Positions 17,973 through 26,830 of a stretch of DNA of 64,000 bases are shown in pieces. Below the pieces are notes generated by a model. The model ran no database searches and was not told where the DNA came from. It saw only the letters and a program-made list of their open reading frames with translations. This DNA comes from Saprospiraceae bacterium (GTDB taxonomy: Bacteria; Bacteroidota; Bacteroidia; Chitinophagales; Saprospiraceae), in the NCBI GenBank assembly GCA_029251525.1, contig JAQXDE010000054.1, positions 1 through 64,000 on the forward strand, given 5' to 3'. A program made the translations under genes and the position numbers. The number at the start of each line of letters is the position of its first letter. Positions within the stretch are counted from its first letter, which is position 1.

Positions 17973-19955
17973 TCAGGCGACTTTCTTTTTCCGATACCTC
18001 CCAATCAACCATAAAAAAAACGAACCAATCAAAAGAAAAATCCCCGTTGTCCCCCACATCACTTTCGTAGCGTTAGAATACATCAAAATAGGACTCCAGC
18101 TCGCCGCTTTAATTTGTCGCACTTCCCCTTCTTTATAAAATTCAGGAAAATCAGGAAATCCATTTCCATTCACATCTGGAAAACTTTTAGACAATTCAAA
18201 CAATGAACTCCACTCTTTCACTTCTTGAATTCCAGATTCTGTTTTCGAAAAGTCTAACAATGCATCATTGATATCTTCGATCGGTGTTCCATCAATATTT
18301 TTTGGAACCACACTCAAAATTCCCTTACTAATTTCACCTATCAAATTAATAGACTCATAAATATATGAGTTAGCTCCGATAGCAACTAACCCATCATCAG
18401 ATGAAATATCCAGTACAGTATAACCATCTTTTTCATTTCCTATTTCGACTTCATAAACTTGATCCAAAGGCATTCGATTTGGATTATATTTAAACCGTAT
18501 TCCAGAGAAAAATGCAAAATGACTGTTCCCTTTGATCGAAGGTGCGATGAGTAAAATTTCCAAAACACTTTTCAACTCTGCTGGTGTAATAAATCCTTTC
18601 GCCAACGGATAACCTGGATCTTCATCCAATACTCCTCTGCCCAAAGGCATGATTCTATAAAGGTCAGAAACTTGTTGCATGCCTTTTTCTCCAGCCAAAA
18701 GATTGTCCCGAATCAAACCTGCTGTAGTAAAACCGACAACTGGAATTTCAGGATTTTCCGAAAATTTTTCTACTCCAAATCTAACTGCATCCGCAGCAAA
18801 TGCGCCGAGATTACTTTCCACTAGTTGCCCGCTTGAAATGGTCAAATCAAATTCTGTCTCAGCTAAAACATCGGTAAAACTTACCTCATACTTTTCTAAA
18901 ACTTTGTCATCTATCGTCATTTGAAAACTATCGACCATAGAATTAATGTCTGCCTCTGTTGCAAACGAATCATCAACCTTTACTAATTGATAATCAGACA
19001 TTTGAATTCTGCCATCCTGATACTGCATTTCCAAAACGCCCACGTATTCACCTTCCGAACCAGCTTGAACTACGGGCGTTCCATTTACTATAATTGGCTC
19101 TAGAAGCGGCGTATGAGAGTGTCCACTTATCACTACATCTATCTCCGGAACTGCTCTTGCTAAATCCACATCTTCTCCTCCCCAAGATCCATCTTTCAGT
19201 TGCCAAATACCTGAGTGAGTCATGCATATAATCACATCCACGTTCTCCTCATTTTTCAAAAATGCAGTCATTTTTTTTGCTGATTCAATTGGGTCATCAA
19301 AAGTCATTGGTTTGGAATAGGGTGCAACACTTGCTGCCTCTTTTCCTAACAAACCAAACATTCCAATTCGAATACCATTTTTCTCTTTAATAAAATGAGG
19401 GAGAATTTTTCCTTTTTTGAAGAGTGCTTCAAGTCGATCATCTCCTTTTTCCTCTATACTAAAATTTCCATTGGATAAAACTAATTGGGGAATATCTCCA
19501 TACTTCATCGCTGACTCAATAATATCCGCTAAGCCATCACAATGAAAATCAAATTCATGATTTCCAATTACCGCTGCATCATAACCAATGGCTTGCATCA
19601 ATCGCAATTCCGCTCCTTCGAAAGTACTAATGGTTTGAAACAAAGTTCCCATCATCCAATCACCTCCATCTAAGACTAAAGTTCGTTCAGGTGCTTTTGC
19701 TCGCTGATTTCGAATTACATTAGCAACTCTAGCGATACCTCCCACGGTTTTGTCATCATTAGTTGTGAGAGGTGTAAAATCTGAATTTGGAGCAAAACCT
19801 AAAAGTCGAGATTGCAAATCATTGGTATGAATGATAGTTAATCTTTTCCCCTGAGTCTGAGAAAAAAGGGAAGAGAAAGAAAAAATAGAAAGGCAAAAAG
19901 TTAAATAGATCATCTTTTTGCAAAAATGGAATTGATTAAGGTTTCGAATTTTCAT
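17973..19955 (-). CDS. 5'-nucleotidase / bifunctional metallophosphatase, membrane-anchored
   Basis: This 660-residue protein has a signal peptide (core MIYLTFCLSIFSFSSLFSQ; an in-frame ATG at residue 15 is an alternative start). The calcineurin-like domain carries TIIHTNDLQSRL, LDGGDWMMG, IGNHEFD, CMTHSG and SGHSHTP. A 5'-nucleotidase C-terminal substrate domain covers about 360-570. Unlike many homologues it ends in a membrane helix (VMWGTTGIFLLIGSFFLWLIG) with a basic tail, so it is probably held at the membrane with the catalytic domain in the periplasm. The family hydrolyses nucleoside mono- and diphosphates or UDP-sugars for phosphate and nucleoside salvage. It is divergent from the TonB-dependent receptor gene. 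Confidence 0.9.
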   Translation of the reverse strand: MKIRNLNQFHFCKKMIYLTFCLSIFSFSSLFSQTQGKRLTIIHTNDLQSRLLGFAPNSDFTPLTTNDDKTVGGIARVANVIRNQRAKAPERTLVLDGGDWMMGTLFQTISTFEGAELRLMQAIGYDAAVIGNHEFDFHCDGLADIIESAMKYGDIPQLVLSNGNFSIEEKGDDRLEALFKKGKILPHFIKEKNGIRIGMFGLLGKEAASVAPYSKPMTFDDPIESAKKMTAFLKNEENVDVIICMTHSGIWQLKDGSWGGEDVDLARAVPEIDVVISGHSHTPLLEPIIVNGTPVVQAGSEGEYVGVLEMQYQDGRIQMSDYQLVKVDDSFATEADINSMVDSFQMTIDDKVLEKYEVSFTDVLAETEFDLTISSGQLVESNLGAFAADAVRFGVEKFSENPEIPVVGFTTAGLIRDNLLAGEKGMQQVSDLYRIMPLGRGVLDEDPGYPLAKGFITPAELKSVLEILLIAPSIKGNSHFAFFSGIRFKYNPNRMPLDQVYEVEIGNEKDGYTVLDISSDDGLVAIGANSYIYESINLIGEISKGILSVVPKNIDGTPIEDINDALLDFSKTESGIQEVKEWSSLFELSKSFPDVNGNGFPDFPEFYKEGEVRQIKAASWSPILMYSNATKVMWGTTGIFLLIGSFFLWLIGRYRKKKVA

Positions 19956-20065
19956 GCTGTAAATTTAAAAATAAAATTTGGTGAGAATTCCGAAACACCG
20001 TTATTTTTAAAAAAGTTAAATTTATTTTCAAGAAGACACTTAACTAAAAAAACCTTTCGATAAAA

Positions 20066-20095
20066 TTGGTCAATCTTAATCTTCGATTACCTTTG
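20066..20095 (+). promoter_or_regulatory. Promoter of the TonB-dependent receptor gene
   Basis: TTG at 20066-20068 and TACCTTTG at 20088-20095 are separated by exactly 19 nt, a perfect match to the Bacteroidota housekeeping promoter TTG-N19-TAnnTTTG. The start codon is 26 nt further on. Confidence 0.85.
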
Positions 20096-20121
20096 CATTT
20101 TTTTAACCAAAAAACAATTTT

Positions 20122-21975
20122 ATGAGAAAGAAAATGCTACCAATTATAATGATGTTGTTGACAATTTCAACGACAGCTCAAATGAATGGAGATTCCTCTT
20201 CAATTAAAATAGATGAGGTCATCATTCAAGCCAATCGGCTTCAATTACCCGTTTCTGAAAATTCCAATACCGTCAACATTATTACTCGCCAACAATTGGA
20301 AAACAATCCAGTTCACAGCGTGGCAGAAGCTCTTCAAAATGTGGCTGGACTTGACATTCGTCAACGAGGTGTTCATGGAATTCAGGCAGATGTGAGTTTG
20401 CGAGGTGGAACTTTTGACCAAGTTTTAATTTTGATCAATGGTGTAAAAATGGCTGATCCACAAACCGGTCACCATGCGTTAAACATTCCACTCAACATGG
20501 ATAATATCGAACGTATCGAAATTTTAAAAGGACCTGCTGCTCGAATTTATGGTGCCAATGCGTTCGCTGGAGCAATAAATATTGTGACTAGAACTCCTGA
20601 TAAAGCGTTTGTCAATATTAATTTAGAGGGTGGTCAGAACAGTTTAGGTGCCATCTCCATTTCTGCAGCTTTACCAAAAGGAGATTTTAATCAATATTTC
20701 TCAGTTGGCCGCCAGTTTTCCGATGGTTATCGTTTTAATTCAGATTATGACATTTCTAATTACCTCTACCAAGCGGAATATAAAATTGATGCCACACAAA
20801 AATTGGATGTCATGGGAACTTTTACCGATCGTGAATTTGGAGCAAATCGTTTTTACGGCGGTACTTCTGAATTTTGGAAAAACCAATATGAAGAAATTCA
20901 AACGAGTCTTTTTAACATCGGTCATCAAAAAGTAACCGATAAATTTGCCATCAAAACAAGATTCAATTGGCGACGAAATCAAGACGAATATTTATTAATA
21001 AGAGATGAGCCAAACTTCTATCGTAATTTGCATATTAGCAATGTTTTGACTTTGGAAAGTCATGCTAATTTTCACAGCGAATTAGGGACAACAGGTGTCG
21101 GAGTTGAATTAAGTTCTGTTTATTTGCGAAGTAATAATTTGGGGAAAAGAGATCATCAAATTGCTACTTTATTTTTGGAGCACAGAGCTAGTTTTTTGAA
21201 TAATAAAATAGATTTAACTCCTGGAATTGCGATTAGTCAATATTCTGATTTTGGAGCTCGTCTTTTCCAAGGAATTGATTTGGGTTATAAAATATCGAAA
21301 GGAGTAAAACTCTTTGGAAACATGGGATACACGTGGCGAATCCCGACTTTTACTGACTTATTTTATGAAGATGCGGGAAACATGGGCAATGATAAATTAG
21401 AGCCAGAATCTGCTCTCTCTTACGAATTTGGAGTAAAGTATGATGCAAATGGAGTACGTGCCAATTTGAGTTGGTTCTTACGAGATGGAACAGATTTGAT
21501 TGATTGGACAAAAGCTGCCGATACCCTTAAGTGGCAACCAAATAATATTTCAAATTTAGCGATGATGGGAATTGATGCAAGTATAGATTTTAATCCAACT
21601 GCACGATTTGGAAAAGATTTTTTCCTCAAAAATATTCGCCTAGGTTACACATTTATTGATGCTGAGGTCCCTCAAAATATCGTAGGTATTTCCAGATACG
21701 TTTTAGAAAATTTGAATCATCAATTTACTGCTAGAATCGATTATCGAATTGGAGGAAAATTATTTCATAATATTTCCTATAAATATATCGATCGAGAAAC
21801 GATGGATGATTATAGCTTAATCGATACCAAATTTTATTGGAAAGCTGACAATTATTCTATCTATCTGGCTGCTAATAATTTATTAGATGTCGAATATTTT
21901 GAAACGAATTTAGTGCAAATGCCAGGAACTTGGATTTATGGCGGAGTGAAAATTCGATTGGATTATTCGAAGTAA
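20122..21975 (+). CDS. TonB-dependent outer-membrane receptor (BtuB/Cir-like)
   Basis: This 617-residue protein has a signal peptide (MRKKMLPIIMMLLTISTTAQ) and a plug domain (about 30-145) with DEVIIQANR near the TonB box and the plug signature RGVHGIQADVSLRGGTFDQVLILINGVK in overlapping pieces. A 22-strand barrel follows, ending NNLLDVEYFETNLVQMPGTWIYGGVKIRLDYSK. There is no carboxypeptidase-like N-terminal extension, so it is not a SusC-type receptor. It more closely resembles BtuB-like receptors for cobalamin or siderophores, but no ligand can be assigned. It is a single-gene unit between its own promoter and the strong terminator at 21976-22045. Confidence 0.92.
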   Translation: MRKKMLPIIMMLLTISTTAQMNGDSSSIKIDEVIIQANRLQLPVSENSNTVNIITRQQLENNPVHSVAEALQNVAGLDIRQRGVHGIQADVSLRGGTFDQVLILINGVKMADPQTGHHALNIPLNMDNIERIEILKGPAARIYGANAFAGAINIVTRTPDKAFVNINLEGGQNSLGAISISAALPKGDFNQYFSVGRQFSDGYRFNSDYDISNYLYQAEYKIDATQKLDVMGTFTDREFGANRFYGGTSEFWKNQYEEIQTSLFNIGHQKVTDKFAIKTRFNWRRNQDEYLLIRDEPNFYRNLHISNVLTLESHANFHSELGTTGVGVELSSVYLRSNNLGKRDHQIATLFLEHRASFLNNKIDLTPGIAISQYSDFGARLFQGIDLGYKISKGVKLFGNMGYTWRIPTFTDLFYEDAGNMGNDKLEPESALSYEFGVKYDANGVRANLSWFLRDGTDLIDWTKAADTLKWQPNNISNLAMMGIDASIDFNPTARFGKDFFLKNIRLGYTFIDAEVPQNIVGISRYVLENLNHQFTARIDYRIGGKLFHNISYKYIDRETMDDYSLIDTKFYWKADNYSIYLAANNLLDVEYFETNLVQMPGTWIYGGVKIRLDYSK

Positions 21976-22045
21976 TTTAAAATAAAATAGAAAAGTACTT
22001 TTAGGTTTTCAAAACTTGAAAATACTTTTCTATTCTATTTTAAAT
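21976..22045. terminator. Bidirectional terminator between convergent genes
   Basis: A long stem (AAAATAGAAAAGTA with TACTTTTCTATTCTATTTT) spans the gap between the TonB receptor and the convergent Lrp regulator. Its right arm overlaps the last codons of the Lrp gene, so it ends both transcripts. Confidence 0.8.
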
Positions 22046-22504
22046 TGGTAAAACCGGATTATTTTTTACCTCAGTCATCACAAACGAACTTTGCACTCTG
22101 CCAATATTTGGAAGTGACGCTAACTTTTGAGTAATGAAGTTTTGATAATCCACCATGTCTTTCACATAAATCTTCAACAGATAATCAAACATCCCCGCAA
22201 TATGATAACACTCTGCAACTTCAGTGATATTTTCCACATCTTTTACAAATTGGTTTAGATATTCTTTGTGATGACTTTCTAAACTTACCGCACAAAAAGC
22301 GACTAAATTAAAACCCAACTTTTCCTTATTGACAATAGTCGAATACCCTTCAATAAAACCTTCTTTTTCCAATCGTTTTATCCGATCAAAAATAGGCGTC
22401 GTCGTCATTTTTAATGCATGAGCCACTTCTTTGATTTTCATTTTACCATCCTGCTGAAGTAACTGAATAATTCTTTTATCGATTGCGTCAATTTTATAAT
22501 CCAT
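22040..22504 (-). CDS. Lrp/AsnC family transcriptional regulator
   Basis: This 154-residue protein has an N-terminal winged helix-turn-helix (AIDKRIIQLLQQDGKMKIKE..., recognition part TTTPIFDRIKRLEKEGFI, about 5-55) and a C-terminal RAM ligand-binding domain (about 65-145, including EVAECYHIAGMFDYLLKIYV). Lrp-type proteins form octamers that bind amino acids. It is divergent from a methionine/cysteine-metabolism enzyme gene (171-nt gap), with a perfect palindrome in between. It most likely regulates that gene and itself in response to an amino acid, plausibly a sulfur amino acid (inference). Confidence 0.92.
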   Translation of the reverse strand: MDYKIDAIDKRIIQLLQQDGKMKIKEVAHALKMTTTPIFDRIKRLEKEGFIEGYSTIVNKEKLGFNLVAFCAVSLESHHKEYLNQFVKDVENITEVAECYHIAGMFDYLLKIYVKDMVDYQNFITQKLASLPNIGRVQSSFVMTEVKNNPVLPI

Positions 22505-22554
22505 GGCAAAGATTTTTTTTCTTTTTTATAGAAAACTAAAAACAACAATAAGTA

Positions 22555-22589
22555 TTATTTTCTTTAAAATAGTATTTTAAAGAAAATAA
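22555..22589. promoter_or_regulatory. Perfect 35-nt palindrome, probable Lrp-family operator
   Basis: TTATTTTCTTTAAAATA (22555-22571) and its exact reverse complement (22573-22589) flank a single G. It lies 51 nt upstream of the Lrp start and 87 nt upstream of the divergent enzyme gene, upstream of the latter's -7 element. A dyad this long and exact in the shared control region is best explained as the binding site of the adjacent regulator. Confidence 0.75.
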
Positions 22590-22633
22590 ACACTCCATAA
22601 GTTAAAAACTTAGAAAATTAATCTATCATCATC

Positions 22634-22641
22634 TAATTTTG
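22634..22641 (+). promoter_or_regulatory. -7 element for the cystathionine gamma-synthase-family gene
   Basis: TAATTTTG matches TAnnTTTG, 35 nt before the start codon. No TTG is seen at the -33 distance, which would fit dependence on an activator bound at the palindrome 45 nt upstream. Confidence 0.5.
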
Positions 22642-22675
22642 TATAAAAATACTTTACTAACCAAATATAATCAAA

Positions 22676-23947
22676 ATGGCTAAACATAATTATTCTCCAG
22701 AAAGTTTAATGATGTCTTACGGATACAATCCTGAGTTATCAGAAGGTGCTGTCAAACCACCAATTTTCCAAACTTCGACTTTCGTTTTTAAAACTGCAGA
22801 AGAAGGAAAAGCATTTTTCGAAGTCGCTTATGGATTGAGAGAAAAAGATCAAAACGAAGAATTAGGATTGATTTATAGTCGTATCAACAATCCTAATTTA
22901 GAGATTCTTGAAAACCGTCTTTGCCTCTGGGACAAAGCAGATGATTGTGCAGTTTTTGAAAGTGGAATGTCTGCTATCAGCACAGTGCTTTTGGAGTTTT
23001 TAAAACCCGGAGATGTATTGTTATATAGCTCACCAGTTTATGGTGGAACAGATCATTTTATCCATCATTTCTTACCAAAAATTGGAATTGATGCAATTGG
23101 TTTTTCTCCAGATCAAAATGAAAAAGAAATTATACAGATGTTAATTCATTCTGGAAAACTAGATAAGCTAGCCATGATTTATGTCGAAACTCCAGCGAAT
23201 CCAACAAATGCAATTATTGATATTAGTATTTGTCAGAAAATAGCAGAGCAGTTTAGTACCAATGAGAAAAAAGTGCATGTTGCAGTTGACAATACTTACA
23301 TGGGGCCACTTTGGTCTCACCCTTTGCAACTAGGTGCAGACATTGTAATTTATTCTGCTACAAAATATATTGGAGGTCATAGTGATTTGATTGCGGGAGC
23401 AGTTTTGGGTAATCAAGAAATTATGACTCGAGTAAAAACGCTTCGAACTTTTCTAGGAAATATGGCTAGTCCCCACACTTGCTGGTTACTTCTTAGAAGT
23501 CTTGAAACATTAAAAGTAAGGATGGAGCAACAAATGGAAAATGCAAAAACAGTTGCTGAATACTTGAACAATCATCCAAAGGTTGAAAAAGTATTTTATC
23601 TAGGATTACTTAAACCTGGAACAAAAGAATATCTATTGTACACTAAACAATATTCTTCGCCAGGAGCAATGATTTCCTTCAAATTGAAAGGTAGTGAAAA
23701 AGAAGCTTTTCAGTTTCTTAATCACCTTAAACTATTCAAATTAGCGGTAAGCCTTGGAAGTACAGAAGGTCTAGCACAACATCCTGCTTCTATGACTCAT
23801 TGTGGAATTACACCTGAAAATAGAGAGAAAATGGGAATTACAAATAGTTTAGTGCGTCTTTCAATTGGTTTAGAGAATATTAATGATATTTTATGGGATG
23901 TTCAACAAGGTTTAGAAAAAGTAATTCAGTTAGAAAAAATTTGCTAA
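22676..23947 (+). CDS. Cystathionine gamma-synthase/methionine gamma-lyase family PLP enzyme
   Basis: This 423-residue fold-type I PLP enzyme of the Cys/Met metabolism family shows IYSRINNPNLEILE, FESGMSAIS and the aspartate segment VAVDNTYMGPLWSHP. The PLP-lysine motif SATKYIGGHSD places Lys at residue 230, and LVRLSIGLEN lies near the end. The position of the methionine gamma-lyase active-site Cys (GC before the tyrosine-region helix) is occupied by Gly-Gly here (VYGGTDHFIHHF), so a classical methionine gamma-lyase is not proven. It may act as a synthase or lyase on cystathionine, homoserine esters or methionine. The divergent Lrp-type regulator supports a catabolic or sulfur amino-acid role. 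Confidence 0.88.
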   Translation: MAKHNYSPESLMMSYGYNPELSEGAVKPPIFQTSTFVFKTAEEGKAFFEVAYGLREKDQNEELGLIYSRINNPNLEILENRLCLWDKADDCAVFESGMSAISTVLLEFLKPGDVLLYSSPVYGGTDHFIHHFLPKIGIDAIGFSPDQNEKEIIQMLIHSGKLDKLAMIYVETPANPTNAIIDISICQKIAEQFSTNEKKVHVAVDNTYMGPLWSHPLQLGADIVIYSATKYIGGHSDLIAGAVLGNQEIMTRVKTLRTFLGNMASPHTCWLLLRSLETLKVRMEQQMENAKTVAEYLNNHPKVEKVFYLGLLKPGTKEYLLYTKQYSSPGAMISFKLKGSEKEAFQFLNHLKLFKLAVSLGSTEGLAQHPASMTHCGITPENREKMGITNSLVRLSIGLENINDILWDVQQGLEKVIQLEKIC

Positions 23948-23949
23948 AT

Positions 23950-23991
23950 AAAGAAAACCCTTCCCTCGTTTTGAGGAAAGGGTTTTCTTTA
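23950..23991 (+). terminator. Terminator of the PLP enzyme gene
   Basis: AAAGAAAACCCTTCCCTC pairs with GAGGAAAGGGTTTTCTTT around a GTTTT loop, immediately after the stop codon and ending in a T tract. Confidence 0.9.
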
Positions 23992-24026
23992 TTTTGAAGA
24001 ATATAAAATATAAAATTTAGACCTTG

Positions 24027-26006
24027 TTATATTGAGTTTCCTAAACTTCGAATTCCTTTCCAGATAATCTCAAAATCATTAGACACTTCGTAATCTTTTG
24101 CATATAAAAAATTAAGTCGATCGATAGTGTGATCATTAAGTTGGTCTAGTTTTAAGGCATCCCAAGGAGATAAAACTCCAGGTTTAATATTGGGTAAATT
24201 TTCAACTACCTTTTTCTTGTTAGAACTATTGTTAGTTAAAATATATCCTACCCAACTTTTCTTACCAAAAAGCACTTGGTAAATATTTCCAGCGAACCCT
24301 ACTTTATTTTTTACAATGATAAAAAATGGTAAAAACAATAGAATAAAAATAACACTTAAAATAAAGTCCAACATTCGTTTATTTCGACGGCTCATATAAT
24401 CAGCAATTCGGAAACGAATATCGATTGTGTACAACTCCCCTGCTGTATTTTTGGAACTACTTCCTATAATACTAAGACTTTCTTCTGGGACAATTTTGTA
24501 ATCCAAATTGGTTCCTAATCGCGTCATCCATTGCATGATATTTTGAGCAGGAATATTTTTTGAGCAAAAAATAATTTCATTGATTTTATAGATATGAACT
24601 ACTTCATCGAGTTGTTCCAAACTACTCAAGTATTTTTTTGAATCTTCAATCCCTTGAGGTGAAACTGTTCCAATTAGGTTTGTATCAACACGAGCTTGAA
24701 CAAGTAAATTCATCACTCGATCACTTTCTTTTTCACTTCCAACAATGACTAAATTTGCTTGTTCTTTTTTTCCAAGATTGAAATTTTTAAATTGAAAAAA
24801 ATGCAAAAACATACGTGCACATATCGTCGAAAACAATGTCCAAACAGCCCCCATAATAATCAATGCACGCGACGGCCGATACTGTAAATTCAAGAACCCA
24901 TAAACCGCTGCCAACAATAACGAGCCCATTAAAACGCCTCGAACTAATCGGCGAATATTATATTTTTCATCATAACCTCCATTAAAATAAATCGCTGACA
25001 ACCAAATAGTTATATACAAAGTGAAATTAAACCAAAGATATGCTGATTGATAATAATCTGGTTCATCATAATAGATAGTTGCCCAAAAATCTTTTAAAAT
25101 AAATAGACCTACTAAAATTAGTAAAGCATCAATTAGGGGCAAATAAATACGCTTAGTAAAGCTACCAGTTAAGGTAATAAATGCCCTAAAATATATCGCA
25201 GCATGCAACATCAAAATAAACAGTTTTGCCTTTTCACCAACAAAGTGTTTACGGGCAAAAATAATCATAGCATTGTAAAACACTTTGACATAATTAAGAC
25301 TACCTTTTTTGGTACTTTCCCCTTTATAATGAATTATAGTTGTATCAGCGAAGTAATAATTTTTATACCCAGCCTTGGCAATTCGATAGGACAAATCAAT
25401 GTCTTCACCATACATGAAAAATGATTCATCCAGCAAACCAATTTCGTCCAAAACCGATTTTCTCAACATCATAAACGCACCCGCTAAAACGTCAACTTCT
25501 TGAGTTTGATTTTTATCCAAAAAACCTAAATGGTAACGACCAAAAATTCTTGATTTTGGAAAAAGTCGAGATAATCCAAATGTTTTACAAAAGGCAACAA
25601 ATGGTGATGGAAAACCTCTTTTAGACTCCGGTAAAAATCGACCAGAGCCATCAATCATTTTGACTCCCAAACCTCCCACATCTAAATGTGTATTCATAAA
25701 AGTTATACATTTTTCAAATGTATCTTCCTCTACTACAGTATCAGGATTAAGGAGCAGAACATACTCTCCTTTTGATTGCTGAATAGCTTGATTATTTGCA
25801 ATTGAAAAACCTGGGTTAGATTTATTTTGGATAAGTTTTACACTCGGAAATTTTTGTGCAACCATACGGCAAGAATCATCGACAGAATTGTTATCGACAA
25901 CAAAAATTTCAGCATCAATATGCCTGATTGCATTTCGAACAGAAAGCAACGCTTGTTCAAGGAAATACTTGACGTTATAATTGACTATGATGATGGAAAG
26001 CTTCAT
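24027..26006 (-). CDS. GT2 glycosyltransferase fused to a degenerate WcaJ-like phosphoglycosyl transferase
   Basis: This 659-residue fusion begins with a family-2 glycosyltransferase (about 1-290; SIIIVNYNV, VVDNNSVDDS, LLLNPDTVVEED, YGEDIDLSYRIAKAGY). Four membrane helices follow (about 290-405), then a CoA-binding-like Rossmann segment (ANLVIVGSEKESDR, about 418-520), a fifth helix (KRMLDFILSVIFILLFLPFFIIV, about 548-570) and a short tail. Helices 1-5 plus the Rossmann segment match WcaJ-type polyprenyl-phosphate sugar-1-phosphate transferases. The catalytic core after helix 5 (the KFRSM-type loop and the Asp-Glu dyad) is missing, and the tail resumes at GKKSWVGY and IKPGVLSPWD. The PGT half is therefore probably a non-catalytic membrane anchor or scaffold for the GT2 domain, in surface-glycan synthesis. 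It starts 8 nt after recR ends. Confidence 0.85.
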   Translation of the reverse strand: MKLSIIIVNYNVKYFLEQALLSVRNAIRHIDAEIFVVDNNSVDDSCRMVAQKFPSVKLIQNKSNPGFSIANNQAIQQSKGEYVLLLNPDTVVEEDTFEKCITFMNTHLDVGGLGVKMIDGSGRFLPESKRGFPSPFVAFCKTFGLSRLFPKSRIFGRYHLGFLDKNQTQEVDVLAGAFMMLRKSVLDEIGLLDESFFMYGEDIDLSYRIAKAGYKNYYFADTTIIHYKGESTKKGSLNYVKVFYNAMIIFARKHFVGEKAKLFILMLHAAIYFRAFITLTGSFTKRIYLPLIDALLILVGLFILKDFWATIYYDEPDYYQSAYLWFNFTLYITIWLSAIYFNGGYDEKYNIRRLVRGVLMGSLLLAAVYGFLNLQYRPSRALIIMGAVWTLFSTICARMFLHFFQFKNFNLGKKEQANLVIVGSEKESDRVMNLLVQARVDTNLIGTVSPQGIEDSKKYLSSLEQLDEVVHIYKINEIIFCSKNIPAQNIMQWMTRLGTNLDYKIVPEESLSIIGSSSKNTAGELYTIDIRFRIADYMSRRNKRMLDFILSVIFILLFLPFFIIVKNKVGFAGNIYQVLFGKKSWVGYILTNNSSNKKKVVENLPNIKPGVLSPWDALKLDQLNDHTIDRLNFLYAKDYEVSNDFEIIWKGIRSLGNSI

Positions 26007-26014
26007 TGGCTACC

Positions 26015-26629
26015 CTATTCTCCTTTTATTTGATAAGGAATTCTTGCTACGATCGAACGTCCCAAGGTTAGTTCATCTGCATACTCCAATTCTCCACCAA
26101 AGGAAACCCCCCTGGCAATCGTACTCACTTTTACGGCCATATCTTTCAGTTTTTTTGAAATATAAAAGATCGTTGTGTCTCCTTCTATAGTTGGGCTGAC
26201 AGCCATAATAACTTCTTTAGTTTCTTCTTTCTCCAATCGACTTTCCAAGGAATTAATATTTAGATCTGAAGGACCAATTCCTTCAATAGGAGAAATAACT
26301 CCACCTAAAACATGATACATTCCCCTATATTGTCCAGTATCTTCAATAGCCATTACATCTCGAATGTTTTCTACAACACATAAAACAGATCGATCTCTTC
26401 TAGGATCTGAACATACCCCACAGATTTCAGTATCTGAAATATTATGACAGTTGGAGCAAGTTTTTATATTTTCACGCATATTTATTAATGCTGCAGTAAA
26501 ATCATGGGTAGTCTCCTTTGGCTGGTTCATTAAATACAACACAAGCCGCAAAGCAGATTTTTTCCCAATGCCTGGAAGGCTTGAAAATGCTTCAACAGAT
26601 TCTTGTACTAGTTTGGAAGTAAAGTTCAT
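26015..26629 (-). CDS. recR: Recombination mediator protein RecR
   Basis: This 204-residue protein has full family length. An N-terminal helix-hairpin-helix (LPGIGKKSALRLVLYL, about 18-33) is followed by a C4 zinc finger (CSNCHNISDTEICGVC, about 57-72) and a Toprim domain (VLCVVENIRDVMAIEDTGQYRGMYHVLGG in overlapping pieces, about 80-175). RecR acts with RecF/RecO in loading RecA at gaps during DNA repair. It is the first gene of a two-gene unit with the GT2 fusion. A -7 element (TACCTTTG) on the minus strand at 26634-26641 sits only 4 nt before the ATG, implying a leaderless or nearly leaderless transcript. Confidence 0.96.
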   Translation of the reverse strand: MNFTSKLVQESVEAFSSLPGIGKKSALRLVLYLMNQPKETTHDFTAALINMRENIKTCSNCHNISDTEICGVCSDPRRDRSVLCVVENIRDVMAIEDTGQYRGMYHVLGGVISPIEGIGPSDLNINSLESRLEKEETKEVIMAVSPTIEGDTTIFYISKKLKDMAVKVSTIARGVSFGGELEYADELTLGRSIVARIPYQIKGE

Positions 26630-26633
26630 AAAA

Positions 26634-26641
26634 CAAAGGTA
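26634..26641 (-). promoter_or_regulatory. -7 element directly before recR
   Basis: The minus strand reads TACCTTTG (plus CAAAGGTA), a perfect TAnnTTTG match, 4 nt before the recR ATG. Transcription would start at or within a few bases of the start codon. No well-spaced -33 TTG was seen. Confidence 0.45.
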
Positions 26642-26830
26642 AGTACTTGATTACAAATAAATTGAGTTTTTAACGGTAGATTTTATTTCACCTCAAAATC
26701 TTTTAAGTTATCAAAATGTAAAAAATTCCATATTTTTCTTAATAAAAATTCAGGATTTCCTATTAAAATATTGCATTTTTGCAGTTCCTATTTATTTTCA
26801 ACTCAAAAATTAAATTAAAAGTAAAATATT

